A stretch of DNA of 64,000 bases from Haliscomenobacter hydrossis DSM 1100 (GTDB lineage Bacteria > Bacteroidota > Bacteroidia > Chitinophagales > Saprospiraceae): assembly GCF_000212735.1 (NCBI RefSeq), contig NC_015510.1, forward strand, positions 5,457,001 through 5,521,000, given 5' to 3'. The notes beneath the pieces were generated by a model. That model ran no database searches and was not told where the DNA came from. It was given only the letters and a program-made list of their open reading frames with translations. The stretch's first letter is position 1; each line of letters begins with the position of its first letter. Below are positions 7,305 through 16,556 of this stretch, piece after piece. Both the position numbers and the translations under genes were made by a program.

Positions 7305-8174
7305 TCAATTTCTCAACTTTTTTCTGCTCAACAACAACACATTGCTCACCTTGCGCTCGCCATATTCGTCAAACACTTTATCGTCGCAAGGCATGTTGGC
7401 CACGCCCGTTTTGGTAACCCCATCAATCCAGAGCGTAGTTGAACCGCCGCCATCCAGGTTAATGGCTTCAACACATCCCAAAGCTGACATCAAACGGGAA
7501 AGTTCAAAAAGACTCATTCCCGCCGATTCTTTGGCACGGCCATCTACAGTTAGCCATAAAATTTCGCCTTTTTTGGTAATGCCCAGAGCGGTGCGAGGGT
7601 GGCGGGTGGTGTTGAACGAGCGTGAGGTAAGTGCAATGGCTTGAGTGTGATGAATGAGCAAAGGGCCGGTGACCATGATGTTGTCCTCATTCAAACGTTT
7701 TTCCCAGCCGACAATGCTGTCTCCTTTGACGATTTGCACCTGATTGTCGTGGATCACAATGGCGCTGCGCTGGTGTTCAGCCAGAAATTTACCCGCAGGG
7801 CGAGTGGTATCCAACGTGATGCCATCGATTCGAATGAAGTCTACCGAACCACCATTTTTGATGTCAAAAAAAGTGCCGTTTAGGGCAGCCAGGGCTTCAG
7901 CCTGTTTGCCCAGTGTACTGGTCGGCAGTAAGGTTTTGCCTCCCGAACCGAAGGAAAGATTCAATGGGCGGTGTCTTTTTTTGATCCGCAAAATGTTGAT
8001 GTTTTGATTGGCGTGAAACAACTCGCCGTTGGCAAAGTGGTGGCGCTCCCAACTGACTTTGGGTGCAATTTTGGTGTTTTGCCAGTTGGCTTTTCTGATG
8101 AGTTGAAACAGGCTATCCTGCTGCGCAGGGAGGAGGATTGGAATGAACAAAAGGGTGAAAATGAGCCGGTACAT
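7305..8174 (-). CDS. Phosphodiester glycosidase (NAGPA-like) family secreted protein
   Basis: 289 residues from the ATG at 8174, which begins the signal peptide MYRLIFTLLFIPILLPAQ; an in-frame ATG at 8204 is less likely. The body fits the NAGPA/phosphodiester-glycosidase fold: AALNGTFFDIKNGGSVDFIR, GPLLIHH, NTTRHPRTALGITKKGEILW, LTVDGR, and LGCVEAINLDGGGSTTLWIDG, where the NLDGGGS block is the family signature. Homologues act on N-acetylglucosamine-1-phosphodiesters or remain uncharacterised exopolysaccharide proteins (EpsL-like). It is probably periplasmic or surface exposed. Substrate unknown. The 3' end abuts family A copy 2. Confidence 0.85.
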   Translation of the reverse strand: MYRLIFTLLFIPILLPAQQDSLFQLIRKANWQNTKIAPKVSWERHHFANGELFHANQNINILRIKKRHRPLNLSFGSGGKTLLPTSTLGKQAEALAALNGTFFDIKNGGSVDFIRIDGITLDTTRPAGKFLAEHQRSAIVIHDNQVQIVKGDSIVGWEKRLNEDNIMVTGPLLIHHTQAIALTSRSFNTTRHPRTALGITKKGEILWLTVDGRAKESAGMSLFELSRLMSALGCVEAINLDGGGSTTLWIDGVTKTGVANMPCDDKVFDEYGERKVSNVLLLSRKKLRN

Positions 8175-8280
8175 CGCATAGGTTTTGCCACAAAGATAAG
8201 CCAAGAAAAGTAGTAATAGTTTAGTGCACCGCCTATATCCTTGAGCGTCGTGATTGCATAACTAAGGTGTCTAAGGTCTG

Positions 8281-8578
8281 TCGATTACCCACAAATCCAC
8301 AGATTAGATTTTTTGACGCAGCTTCGCTGCTTGATTTTAACACGACGACACGACGTACTCAGCGCTGCGCGCCGAGTGTCCCCAACGCTTGCCGTTGGGT
8401 GGTAGCGGTAGCTAATCGTCGTGTCGTCGTTACGTCGTGTCGTCGTGTTAAAAAGATTTGGCGAAGCCGAATCCATTTAATGTGTGCGGATTTGTGGGTA
8501 ATTGACAGGTCTAAGGTTTCTTAGGTGGTGAAAATATGCTACTGTGGGGCTTTTTTTTACCACCTAAGAAACCTTAGA
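8281..8578. repeat. Cluster of inverted repeats between NAGPA-like gene and purU
   Basis: Three stems: 8281-8298 with 8488-8505 (18 bp, one mismatch); nested inside it 8338-8357 with 8431-8450, perfect over 20 bp (TAACACGACGACACGACGTA); and next to it 8510-8529 with 8559-8578, also perfect over 20 bp (TCTAAGGTTTCTTAGGTGGT). The ~500-base gap has no gene I can support. Similar TAAGGTGTCTAAGG words flank it at 8264 and 8590. Confidence 0.88.
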
Positions 8579-8692
8579 CACCCCAGACACACCTTAGGAA
8601 TTATGTACCTACGGTGCTCGGCGGTAACGGCGGAAAAGAACGAAGATTTTACGAAAATAATTTTTGTTCTTTGTACCCACAACTGAAGCAAA

Positions 8693-9535
8693 ATGAGCCA
8701 ACCCGCCTACGTACTCCTCATCGATTGTACCGACCAAAAGGGTCTGGTACACAAAATCACCGGCGTATTGTACAGCCAAAATGTCAACATCATCGGCAAC
8801 CAGGAATTTGTGGAGCGGGAACAAGACCGCTTTTTTATGCGTACCGATTTTTCGGGCAAAATCAACGCTACGGCCATTTTGGAAGAACTCCAGAAGGTGT
8901 TGCCAGCGGATGCCAGCATCAGTCTGCGGCCCAAACGCGCCAAAAACATCGTGGTGCTGGTCACCAAGGAGCAGCATTGCCTGGGGGAATTGTTGGTGCG
9001 CCACCAGTTTAATGAACTCAATGCCAATATCCTGGCGGTGATCGGCAATCACGATACGCTTAAACCCTTTACCCACCAGTTTGGCGTCAATTTTCATTTG
9101 GTTTCTCATGAAGGAAAAAGCCGGGAAGAACACGAAAAAGAGGTATTGGAAGTGGCAAAACGTTACGATCCCGAGTATCTGGTTTTGGCCAAATACATGC
9201 GGATTTTATCGCCGGAGTTTGTGCGTAATTTCCCCAACCGCATCATCAACATCCATCACTCCTTTTTGCCTGCTTTTATTGGTGCCAACCCCTATCGGCA
9301 AGCGTACGAGCGCGGGGTGAAAATCATTGGCGCTACGGCGCATTTTGTCAACAACGATTTGGATGAAGGGCCCATTTTGATGCAAAACGTCATCCCGGTA
9401 GATCATACGTATTCGGTGCAGGACATGATGCAAAGTGGCCGTGATGTGGAGAAAATTGTGCTGGCCCACGCCTTGAAGTTGGTCTTCAATGATAAGGTGG
9501 CCGTGGTGGGGAACAAGACGATTGTATTTGATTAA
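8693..9535 (+). CDS. purU: Formyltetrahydrofolate deformylase
   Basis: 280 residues, full length for PurU. An N-terminal ACT domain (AYVLLIDCTDQKGLVHKITG, residues ~5-80) precedes a formyltransferase-type catalytic domain with IGNHDTLKPF, RIINIHHSFLPAFIGANPY (active-site Asn-His), and AHFVNNDLDEGPIL (catalytic Asp). The enzyme hydrolyses 10-formyl-tetrahydrofolate to formate and tetrahydrofolate, balancing one-carbon pools for purine and methionine synthesis; the ACT domain is the regulatory part. It stands alone, transcribed from an AT-rich upstream stretch, and is followed by family A copy 3. Confidence 0.95.
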   Translation: MSQPAYVLLIDCTDQKGLVHKITGVLYSQNVNIIGNQEFVEREQDRFFMRTDFSGKINATAILEELQKVLPADASISLRPKRAKNIVVLVTKEQHCLGELLVRHQFNELNANILAVIGNHDTLKPFTHQFGVNFHLVSHEGKSREEHEKEVLEVAKRYDPEYLVLAKYMRILSPEFVRNFPNRIINIHHSFLPAFIGANPYRQAYERGVKIIGATAHFVNNDLDEGPILMQNVIPVDHTYSVQDMMQSGRDVEKIVLAHALKLVFNDKVAVVGNKTIVFD

Positions 9536-9550
9536 CTCAAATTACACATT

Positions 9551-9794
9551 TTTTTACCGCAGAGTGAACGGAGTATACGCAGAGTTGCACAGAGTTTTAT
9601 TAGTTGTAAGGAGTTTGCCACCTGCGGTGGCTGGAGTTCGGACTCCTGAAATATCTTGCGAGCATGTAGCATCTTGATAAAGCGAACGAATAAACCTCCA
9701 CCAATGGGGCCTCTGAGTCCTCTCTGCACCGCAGGTGCCTCTAAAAAACTCCGTGCAACTCCGCGTGTACTCCGTTCACTCTGCGGTAAAAAAA
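9551..9794. repeat. Palindromic intergenic repeat, family A, copy 3
   Basis: Starts TTTTTTACCGCAGAGTGAAC and ends with ACTCCGTTCACTCTGCGGTA plus an A run. Here the usual AACGG is GAACGG in both arms, a compensated change, so the stem is preserved. Subterminal GCCACCTGCGGTGGC and CACCGCAGGTGCC are present. It lies between convergent purU and the giant gene. Confidence 0.9.
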
Positions 9795-9829
9795 ACTACG
9801 GTTGAATTGAATGTGAGTGATAAAAGTAA

Positions 9830-9861
9830 AAAAGCCAAGCGATTTTACCTCGCTTGGCTTT
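9830..9861. terminator. Bidirectional intrinsic terminator
   Basis: AAAAGCCAAGCG (9830-9841) pairs with CGCTTGGCTTTT (9850-9861), flanked by A and T runs, 23 bases after the end of the giant minus-strand gene. It suits termination of that gene and possibly of purU read-through. Confidence 0.85.
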
Positions 9862-9883
9862 TAATCCGTATTGACTGTTTTTC

Positions 9884-12800
9884 TTATCTAATCAAACCCA
9901 CATCTCCCCGGTAAAGCAACTTCACATCATCGAGGAATTCGACTTCGATCAGGTAGACGTACACGCCCTGGTTGGCCACTTTTGAGGCCAAAAGCCCGTC
10001 CCAGAGAATGGTTCCACCCAAACAATCGGGGATAATTCCATTGGCTTCCATGATGAGGTTGCCCCAACGGTCGAAGACCCGGGCATAATTGATGGCTTTG
10101 ACTCCTTTGCAACCATAAGCGCGGAATTCATCGTTGCGCCCATCTCCGTTGGGAGAGAAAGCATTGGGGATGAAAAAATTGCGGTTGCGGTCGAGTTCTA
10201 CAAAGAGTTTACCCTCGGCTTTACAACCACTGCTATCCGTTACGGTCAGGATGAACTCGGTATCGTCCAACAAATCGCGCTCAGTACGAGTACCGGTCAA
10301 CACAAACGGACTTTCAATTTTGTCGTCAGACAAGCCCCTCGCTGGCAACCACAGGTAATCCGTAATGGGTTTGGTGCTGGTGACAATCGGCGTCACTTGC
10401 AGGCTATCACCCAGTTCGACCACCACCTGATTGGGGTTAAAATCAACCGACAACTGGTCGGGCTGATTCACCACAATGGTATCGATGAACTGGCAACCCA
10501 GTTGGTCTTCGATGGCAATCACGTGTTGTCCGGCAAAAATATTGGCGGCCTGGTTGAGCGGGAAACTGATGCCGTTGTTGTCTACGGTGAAGGTATAATC
10601 CGCCAGCAGTGATCCATTACCGCCGTAGGCCGTATCCACCGTTACAGTAGTAGCATCGCCAAAGCAACGTGGTTCGGCTACCGGGTTGACGAGGCCAACC
10701 ACGGGCGGCGGAGACACCACGGTATAACTCACCGAGTCGGTACAATTTTTGGTATCGGTTACGGTCACTGAGTAAGTTCCCGGAGGCAGGTTTTCCGCAA
10801 AAGGGGAAGCAGGGCGCGATACATTGCCGGACCAGGTGAAGGGATTTTCCCCAAGTGGGTTAATGCCTTCGTCCGTATTGACCAACACGCCAAAGCGACC
10901 ATCCAGGGTATTGCTGCAACTTGCGGGCCGGGAGAAGTTTTGATCCACTTCCACCCGGAGTTCGACAGGTTCCAGAATTTCAATGTCCTGATTTTTCATA
11001 CAATTGCGGCTGTCGGTAACGACGACCTGATAAATTCCAGCCTGCAAGTTGCTCAAGCTATCCTGGGTTGAGCCCGTTCCTGTCCAATTGATTGTAAAGG
11101 GCGGGGTACCTCCACCCGGGGTGAGTTTGACTTTACCATTGTCTAGTCCGAAGCAGGTTACAGCATCGATCACGGCCAAAATTTGAATGGCCGGCGGACT
11201 GGTAATCAGCACGGAATCAGCAGCAGCACAAGAGTTGGAATCGACTACCACCACTACGTTCATCCCGGCGGGCAACATGGTAGCGGTAGATGTCGCTACT
11301 CCCGCAAAGATTTCCTGACTGCGTTGCCAGGTAAACTCAAACAGGCCAGTATTGCCATTGCTAAAGCTGGCTACTGCGGTGGCACGGCCATCGGTACTGC
11401 CTTCAAAACAAGCTACGCCGGTACTGTCGGTAAAATTGATCAAAATTCTTGGTGGATCTTGCAACACCGCCTGGCTTACCGTCGGAGGACAACTATTGGC
11501 ATCAAAAATGGTGACCTCGTAATTGCCCGCGGCTAAGGCTGGGCGCAATTGGAAGCTCGACGTATCGTTGCCTTGATCTTTCCACAAAAACTTGTATGGG
11601 GCCGTACCGCCAATCACATTGATGGTCAAAGAACCATTGGCGTCTCCCGGACAACGTGGCGCAACACTGATGATGCTGTCGACCTGAATGGGGCCAGGTG
11701 AAATCACCTGAGCAGTATCCACCGAGCTACAAAAATCACTACCTGTTACCGTTACGATGTAGCGGCCCGCAGGTAGATTGGTGATGTTGGCGCCAGTGGC
11801 TTGGTTGTCCCAGGTAAAGGAAGTGATGGTGGTATTGGGTGCGGGCGTGGCACTTACCGACAAACGCCCGTTTTGGTCCCCAAAACAACGCAGGGTGAAA
11901 TCGTTGAGCTGCGTGATTTGTGGGGGCGTAGGAGCGCCGACGTTTACCGTAAAATTGGTGTCGCAAAGGTTGCTGTCAAGCACAGTAACGATGTACATGC
12001 CCGAGCGCAGCGCCGAGGCTAGTGAGTCAGTTTGGGTGGTCAATAACGTCGTATCCAAGCGCCACTCGTAGGCGTAGGGTTTGATCCCACCACTGACCCG
12101 GATCGAGGCAAAGCCGTCTTGTCCAGGGTTACAGGTTTCGTTTTGCAGGCGGTTGAGTGCCACGGATAGTGCGGCGGGTTGGGTGACGATTACCGTGTCG
12201 GTAACGCGGCAACCAGCGGGGTCTTGATCCTGCATGGTTACGATATAGGTACCAACTGGTACATTCTGGAGTGTACTATTGGTAGGGGTATTTACTGGAG
12301 TAGTAGAAGTTCCTGTCCAAGTGAATGTAAATGGCAACTGGTTTTGTGCATTAATCGTATTTCCTGTAGCAATAATTTCCCCATTTGACAAACCAAAACA
12401 GGTCACATTGCTTATCGAGGTGTCAATGACCAGTTTTTTGAAGGGTTCAACCGGGAAAGTGAAAGTTTTAACACACTGCTTACTGTCAGTAATGGTCACG
12501 GTATAATTCCCTTCTGAAAGGTTCGTTATGTTTGAATTGGTCGCGGTGTCACTTCGACTTGGCCATTGAAAAAAGTATCTTCCCCCACTAAATGGCAAGC
12601 CTCCGGTTACATTCAATTGAATTGCCCCATTTGAAACACCTGAACAGGTGTTTTGTGTAATCGTAGGAACTGGCCTGATGACAGACGGGGCACTTAAGGC
12701 GGAAGTACCAACGACCACACAACCTTTAGCATTGGTTACCGTCACAGAATAATTGCCGGAGCGCAAAGAATCAACCTTCGACGAATTTTCACCCGGAATA

Positions 12801-14566
12801 TTCCATTGAAAGGTGTAAAACGAATCGGGATTCACAACGGGAATGGCGTCAATAATCACCACAGCCACCAATGATCCATCCTGGGAATCATTGCAGGATA
12901 AATCTTTAGCCCCTTCAATACGTATGATGTAATCTTCAGGTGCTATAAATTCAATGGTATCAACTTTGGTGTTGCGATTAGGAAGGCTGTTGTCTTGAAT
13001 TCTAACAACATATTTCCCAACCGACAAATCTTCCCATCTGAATTTCCCACCAGGAATAGCGATGAGTTCACTTTGAAAATTCTGAGTGGTTGGCGCTATT
13101 TTTTGTAGTTGCACACTATATGGTGCCGTTCCTTTATCGGCGATCACCTCGATCACGCCATTGGTTTCTCCGGAACACAACAAGCCTTCCTGCCGAATGC
13201 TTGTAAACAGCACGTCATCCGAAACATTGACCTGTCCATCACGGAAAATATACCCCAGCGAAGCGGGTTCGGTATTACCGACCGTTTCAGCCGGGTTACG
13301 CGAGCCCTCAAAACTCAGAGGGCTGGAGCTGCCCAGGGCTCCAATGACGCGGAAACACAGGGTGAAAATGGTAGCACTATCGGGTAGGTTTACTCCTTGC
13401 AAAGATGGATCCGACCAGGATATGGCGAGGCCCAGTTTGTCGGAAGTTTCCCCCAGGTTGCTTGATCCGAAGCCACCCAATAAGGGGTTGTAGTTTTGAG
13501 TGCGCAGCAACTCCAGCACTTTGGTGTCCCAGCGTACATTCATTTCAAAAACGCCCACCCGATTGAAATTGCTGGTGGTGAGGTTGACACATATTTCGTC
13601 GCCCGTTTTGGCATTGAGGAAAGGCAATTGAAAACCAACCGCCTGACACCCACCCATGTCCACAGCGAACGACTTATTGCAATTGCGTCCATCGGTGATG
13701 GTGACAATATAACGACCCGGTTCGGGTACAAAAAAGGAAACCGAATCGAGGTGCCCGGCGGTATTGTTGTTCGTACTGGCTGCTTTGGCCACCCCCAAAA
13801 CGTTGGGGTTATCTTCTTTTACAATGGTAATGGTAAACCGTTCATTGGGGTCGAACTCGGGAACTCCCCCTCCGACGATGAAAGAACCCGTACATCCCGC
13901 ATTGTTGACGCGGGTACGTACCCGCGCAGTATCGATGGGTTTGAGGAAGGCAATGCGGTAAGCGGCATCAGCATTGAGGTTTACACAGCCATTCGCTTCA
14001 TATCGGTCACCTGCAAAGTTATCGATGGTGATGGGCGCAAAGTAAAGCGCGACCGGAGCACCTTTACCAAATGCCTGGATGAATCGACCATCGTTCCGGT
14101 AGGTAATATTGCCATTCCGCTGCCCGGATACCGTCCAAAAAAGCCCTTTTGGAATGACCGTATTGCCGATGGTAACCGAGGCGTCGGGAAACAAACAGGG
14201 TTGTTTCAAAATATCGCTGGTATCCGGCCCGGTAAATTCAGTCGAAGGGGCACAAGTGGTCACCAAATAAACGATGCCTGAGTTGGTGATGGGATTAGGG
14301 TCATCGATGACGAAATCCCCATTGTGGGTGATTCTGATCGAGTCTCCAAAGCAAAGGTAAATGGTACCTCCCCCTGAAGTATTGCTTTGCCCCTGAATCG
14401 GCCCGATGGATACAGTACCCGCTTCGTTGTTGCAAGCACGGCGCAATTGGCCGCTTTTACCCCGTGGATCAAACTTGATGGTGTTAATGTTTTGGCCTTG
14501 TAGCGCGGCTACTGGCAGTAACAACAGGATTAGATAGCCGAAAAATCTGCTCATTTTGCTCATCAT
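9884..14566 (-). CDS. Giant T9SS-exported repeat protein with gliding-associated C-terminal (CHU_C) domain
   Basis: 1560 residues. Signal peptide MMSKMSRFFGYLILLLLPVAALQGQ. Residues ~320-450 look like a cohesin-type beta-sandwich (GDEICVNLTTSNFNRVGVFEMNVRWDTKVLELL). From ~450 to ~1400 there are about ten SprB-type repeats of ~80 residues with CFGxxNGxI, GGTAPYxFxW, LxAGxYxVTVTDSxxC. The end (NFFIPNAFSPNGDGRNDEFR, YARVFDRWGNLIMEA, WDGLLASKVANQGVYVYLIEV) is the CHU_C/type-B sorting domain that directs outer-membrane export by the type IX system. SprB-like proteins serve as gliding or surface adhesins. It is monocistronic, with its own terminator downstream. The exact ligand is unknown. Confidence 0.92.
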   Translation of the reverse strand: MMSKMSRFFGYLILLLLPVAALQGQNINTIKFDPRGKSGQLRRACNNEAGTVSIGPIQGQSNTSGGGTIYLCFGDSIRITHNGDFVIDDPNPITNSGIVYLVTTCAPSTEFTGPDTSDILKQPCLFPDASVTIGNTVIPKGLFWTVSGQRNGNITYRNDGRFIQAFGKGAPVALYFAPITIDNFAGDRYEANGCVNLNADAAYRIAFLKPIDTARVRTRVNNAGCTGSFIVGGGVPEFDPNERFTITIVKEDNPNVLGVAKAASTNNNTAGHLDSVSFFVPEPGRYIVTITDGRNCNKSFAVDMGGCQAVGFQLPFLNAKTGDEICVNLTTSNFNRVGVFEMNVRWDTKVLELLRTQNYNPLLGGFGSSNLGETSDKLGLAISWSDPSLQGVNLPDSATIFTLCFRVIGALGSSSPLSFEGSRNPAETVGNTEPASLGYIFRDGQVNVSDDVLFTSIRQEGLLCSGETNGVIEVIADKGTAPYSVQLQKIAPTTQNFQSELIAIPGGKFRWEDLSVGKYVVRIQDNSLPNRNTKVDTIEFIAPEDYIIRIEGAKDLSCNDSQDGSLVAVVIIDAIPVVNPDSFYTFQWNIPGENSSKVDSLRSGNYSVTVTNAKGCVVVGTSALSAPSVIRPVPTITQNTCSGVSNGAIQLNVTGGLPFSGGRYFFQWPSRSDTATNSNITNLSEGNYTVTITDSKQCVKTFTFPVEPFKKLVIDTSISNVTCFGLSNGEIIATGNTINAQNQLPFTFTWTGTSTTPVNTPTNSTLQNVPVGTYIVTMQDQDPAGCRVTDTVIVTQPAALSVALNRLQNETCNPGQDGFASIRVSGGIKPYAYEWRLDTTLLTTQTDSLASALRSGMYIVTVLDSNLCDTNFTVNVGAPTPPQITQLNDFTLRCFGDQNGRLSVSATPAPNTTITSFTWDNQATGANITNLPAGRYIVTVTGSDFCSSVDTAQVISPGPIQVDSIISVAPRCPGDANGSLTINVIGGTAPYKFLWKDQGNDTSSFQLRPALAAGNYEVTIFDANSCPPTVSQAVLQDPPRILINFTDSTGVACFEGSTDGRATAVASFSNGNTGLFEFTWQRSQEIFAGVATSTATMLPAGMNVVVVVDSNSCAAADSVLITSPPAIQILAVIDAVTCFGLDNGKVKLTPGGGTPPFTINWTGTGSTQDSLSNLQAGIYQVVVTDSRNCMKNQDIEILEPVELRVEVDQNFSRPASCSNTLDGRFGVLVNTDEGINPLGENPFTWSGNVSRPASPFAENLPPGTYSVTVTDTKNCTDSVSYTVVSPPPVVGLVNPVAEPRCFGDATTVTVDTAYGGNGSLLADYTFTVDNNGISFPLNQAANIFAGQHVIAIEDQLGCQFIDTIVVNQPDQLSVDFNPNQVVVELGDSLQVTPIVTSTKPITDYLWLPARGLSDDKIESPFVLTGTRTERDLLDDTEFILTVTDSSGCKAEGKLFVELDRNRNFFIPNAFSPNGDGRNDEFRAYGCKGVKAINYARVFDRWGNLIMEANGIIPDCLGGTILWDGLLASKVANQGVYVYLIEVEFLDDVKLLYRGDVGLIR

Positions 14567-14654
14567 TCTAATTATCGCTGAACGAACTTAGTACTCCGAC
14601 AAAAAAACGCAGCGGAGCGACAAATATTTCCCAGCGCAGGGAATGGCGGCGAAA

Positions 14655-14790
14655 ATACAAAATTAATGTGCTAATGTGTTAATGGGTTAATTTGATCATG
14701 TGCTGATGGGGTAATGTGCTGATTAGCTAACATTAGCGTACATCAGCACATCAACCCATCAGCAAATCAATACATTAGCCCATCAGCCCC
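14655..14790. repeat. AT-rich palindromic spacer
   Basis: Words TTAATGTGCTAATGTG, GTGCTGATGGGGTAATGTGCTGAT on the left face ACATCAGCACATCAACCCATCAGCA, ATACATTAGCCCATCAG on the right. The arms meet around TAGCTAACATTAGCGTA. It fills the gap between the giant gene and the thioredoxin gene. Confidence 0.75.
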
Positions 14791-14793
14791 CGA

Positions 14794-15618
14794 TCACATT
14801 AAAACAACCAAACTCTTGAGGCCTTCACGTTGTAAGGCGTTGAGGTAAGTTTGCATTTGAGCGGGCGTATCAAATGGGCCAGCAATCAGATGGTAGTACG
14901 TTTGCCCATTGTATAGTCTGGAACTTATGTTTACCGGTTTGTTGAATTTTTTTTCAAAAAACTGTACCTGTTGAATCACCTGCTCATAGCTGCTGAAAAC
15001 ACCCAGCTGTACCCCCAGCTTACGGATACCTGGGCTGCCCGGGGGGGGGGGCGTTGGCAAATTTAGGCGACGGCGCTGAGCATCCAGTTTGGCTGGGTCA
15101 TCATCTGCATCAGCAGATAAGTTAGGCGCAATGTTTTCCTGTACGGGACTGGAAATATGATTAACATTCATCACCAAAGGACGCTGGGCGACCCGGTTTT
15201 CGGGGGTATTGTAACGCTGTAGCAGCGTTAGCAACTGCCCAGCATCGAGGGTTTCCTCATACCGGACTACGACAATCCCCGACGCATTAAATACCAGCAT
15301 AGAGGGTAAAAATTTCACCCCACAAGCCTCTTTGTCGGCATAACCTTGGACCTCATCAACATCGATTTTGACGGCCAGGTAGTTAAGGCTCAGGTAATCC
15401 GATACATTTGGATCGAGGAAGGTGTTGTTGTCCATCCATTGGCAAGGCAAACACCAGTTGGCGTGAAAATTGACAAAAAGTGGACGTTGGAGTTGGGCGG
15501 CACGAACTTTGGCTTCGGCCAAAGACAAACGTACAAACTGCACAGCGTGTAGTGGCTGGCTTGCTGCGCAAAAGAAAAGCGCGAACAGCAAGCCCTGGGT
15601 AAAGGACAATTTTTTCAT
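14794..15618 (-). CDS. Secreted thioredoxin-fold protein with C-terminal SPOR domain
   Basis: 274 residues. Signal peptide MKKLSFTQGLLFALFFCAASQPLHA. Residues ~28-135 form a thioredoxin-like domain with redox motif FHANWCLPCQWMD (CxxC) and the cis-proline segment CGVKFLPSMLVF. A low-complexity linker follows (TPPPPGSPG), then a SPOR domain at ~200-274 (KLGVQLGVFSSYEQVIQQVQFFEKKF...YYHLIAGPFDT). SPOR domains bind denuded peptidoglycan glycan strands, so the protein likely reduces or isomerises disulphides near the cell wall. The linker is encoded by an 11-base C run (15041-15051 as G on the plus strand). A second SPOR protein lies at 17339-19258. Confidence 0.88.
   Translation of the reverse strand: MKKLSFTQGLLFALFFCAASQPLHAVQFVRLSLAEAKVRAAQLQRPLFVNFHANWCLPCQWMDNNTFLDPNVSDYLSLNYLAVKIDVDEVQGYADKEACGVKFLPSMLVFNASGIVVVRYEETLDAGQLLTLLQRYNTPENRVAQRPLVMNVNHISSPVQENIAPNLSADADDDPAKLDAQRRRLNLPTPPPPGSPGIRKLGVQLGVFSSYEQVIQQVQFFEKKFNKPVNISSRLYNGQTYYHLIAGPFDTPAQMQTYLNALQREGLKSLVVLM
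15041..15051. repeat. Homopolymer tract of 11 G (coding-strand C)
   Basis: Eleven G on the plus strand, inside the proline linker of the thioredoxin-SPOR gene. Slippage by one base would shift frame and remove the SPOR domain. Such tracts act as phase-variable switches in other bacteria; here that is inference, and miscounting in assembly is also possible. Confidence 0.9.
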
Positions 15619-15704
15619 GGGACTATGGGATTATAGAGCAATTGATAAAAACGTTGCAATATATCCACAATCCCAGCCCATTGCAACCTTTAACGTGTTA
15701 AAGG

Positions 15705-16226
15705 TCACTTCGTTGTAGAAGAATCTTTGCAGTTGAGGCTTTTGAGAAGGGAAAGGTGCTCATCCATGAGGGAACGGGCGGTGCGGTAAAGTTCTTCAAA
15801 ATTTACAATGATGAGGCGCAGCTCCTGGGGAATTTGGTTATCGGCCTGCTCCAGCTTGATGCGGCTGCAGGTCATCAAGCCTTCGATCATTTGCAGCATC
15901 CGTTGTGCGTTGCTGTGAATGACTTCCAATTGCTCAGGGTTTTTCAATTGATCCTGCAAATCGGAGACCAGATGTCCATTGACTCGCGAGGCCGCCTGGC
16001 CTTCGCTCAAATCACGTTGAGCCAAATCGCAAATAGACACACCGAACAGGCGGGAAATCCTTAACAGATTACACACCTTTGGTTCAGCTGAACCATTCTC
16101 ATAAGAGGCAATGTTGCCACGATTTAACCCGATTTTACAAGCCAGTTCTTCTTGGCTCAGGTTCATCCGCTTTCGCAAAAAACGGATATTCTTATCCAAG
16201 TAAGTGGATTCTACCATAGGTTCCAT
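15705..16226 (-). CDS. XRE-family helix-turn-helix regulator
   Basis: About 173 residues from the ATG at 16226; ATGs at 16277 and 16217 are also in frame and the choice is uncertain. An XRE/Cro helix-turn-helix domain sits near the start: NIRFLRKRMNLSQEELACKI, GLNRGNIASYENGSAEP, LLRISRLFGVSICDLAQRDL. The rest is helical and charged (LQDQLKNPEQLEVIHSNAQRMLQMIEGL), possibly a dimerisation or ligand domain I do not recognise. It lies 86 bases upstream of the thioredoxin-SPOR gene on the same strand, so the two may be linked. Upstream, 16318-16440 is AT-rich with a short GTCGCTACGCGAC hairpin. Confidence 0.85.
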   Translation of the reverse strand: MEPMVESTYLDKNIRFLRKRMNLSQEELACKIGLNRGNIASYENGSAEPKVCNLLRISRLFGVSICDLAQRDLSEGQAASRVNGHLVSDLQDQLKNPEQLEVIHSNAQRMLQMIEGLMTCSRIKLEQADNQIPQELRLIIVNFEELYRTARSLMDEHLSLLKSLNCKDSSTTK

Positions 16227-16480
16227 ACCATCCAAAAATTTATACCATCCAAAATAGGAACGAAAAACAAACTCCAAATTAAGCGTTAAAAGTAGTTTGC
16301 CGACGAATTTTTAGCATTCGTCAGCGTCGTGTAGTGATTCGAATCTTCTTTTTAGAATACAAATTTAATTCTCCATTGTTTTATCGGTGTTAATAATTTT
16401 AACATTTTTCTGCTTTTACGCCAAAAAATGTCGCTACGCGACGTTTTTTATTAAAAATCAATCTAAATAGGAAAAAATAA

Positions 16481-16511
16481 TTGCATAAACCCATAAGGTT
16501 TTATATTTTTG
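16481..16511 (+). promoter_or_regulatory. Bacteroidota-type promoter for the ECF sigma gene
   Basis: TTGC at 16481 and TATTTTTG at 16504-16511 match the -33 TTTG / -7 TAnnTTTG arrangement of the Bacteroidota primary sigma factor, with a 20-base gap, 46 bases before the start codon. Confidence 0.6.
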
Positions 16512-16556
16512 TAAAAATTTATTACATTCTCGTTACCCAAATAAATTCACCGGACT

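Noticed and set aside
7008-7442. 144-codon plus-strand frame
   Set aside because: It runs through family A copy 2 and the end of the NAGPA-like gene; composition is that of the repeat.
13496-14281. 261-codon frame on the strand opposite the giant T9SS protein
   Set aside because: Antisense shadow of a long, regular coding gene; no domain content.
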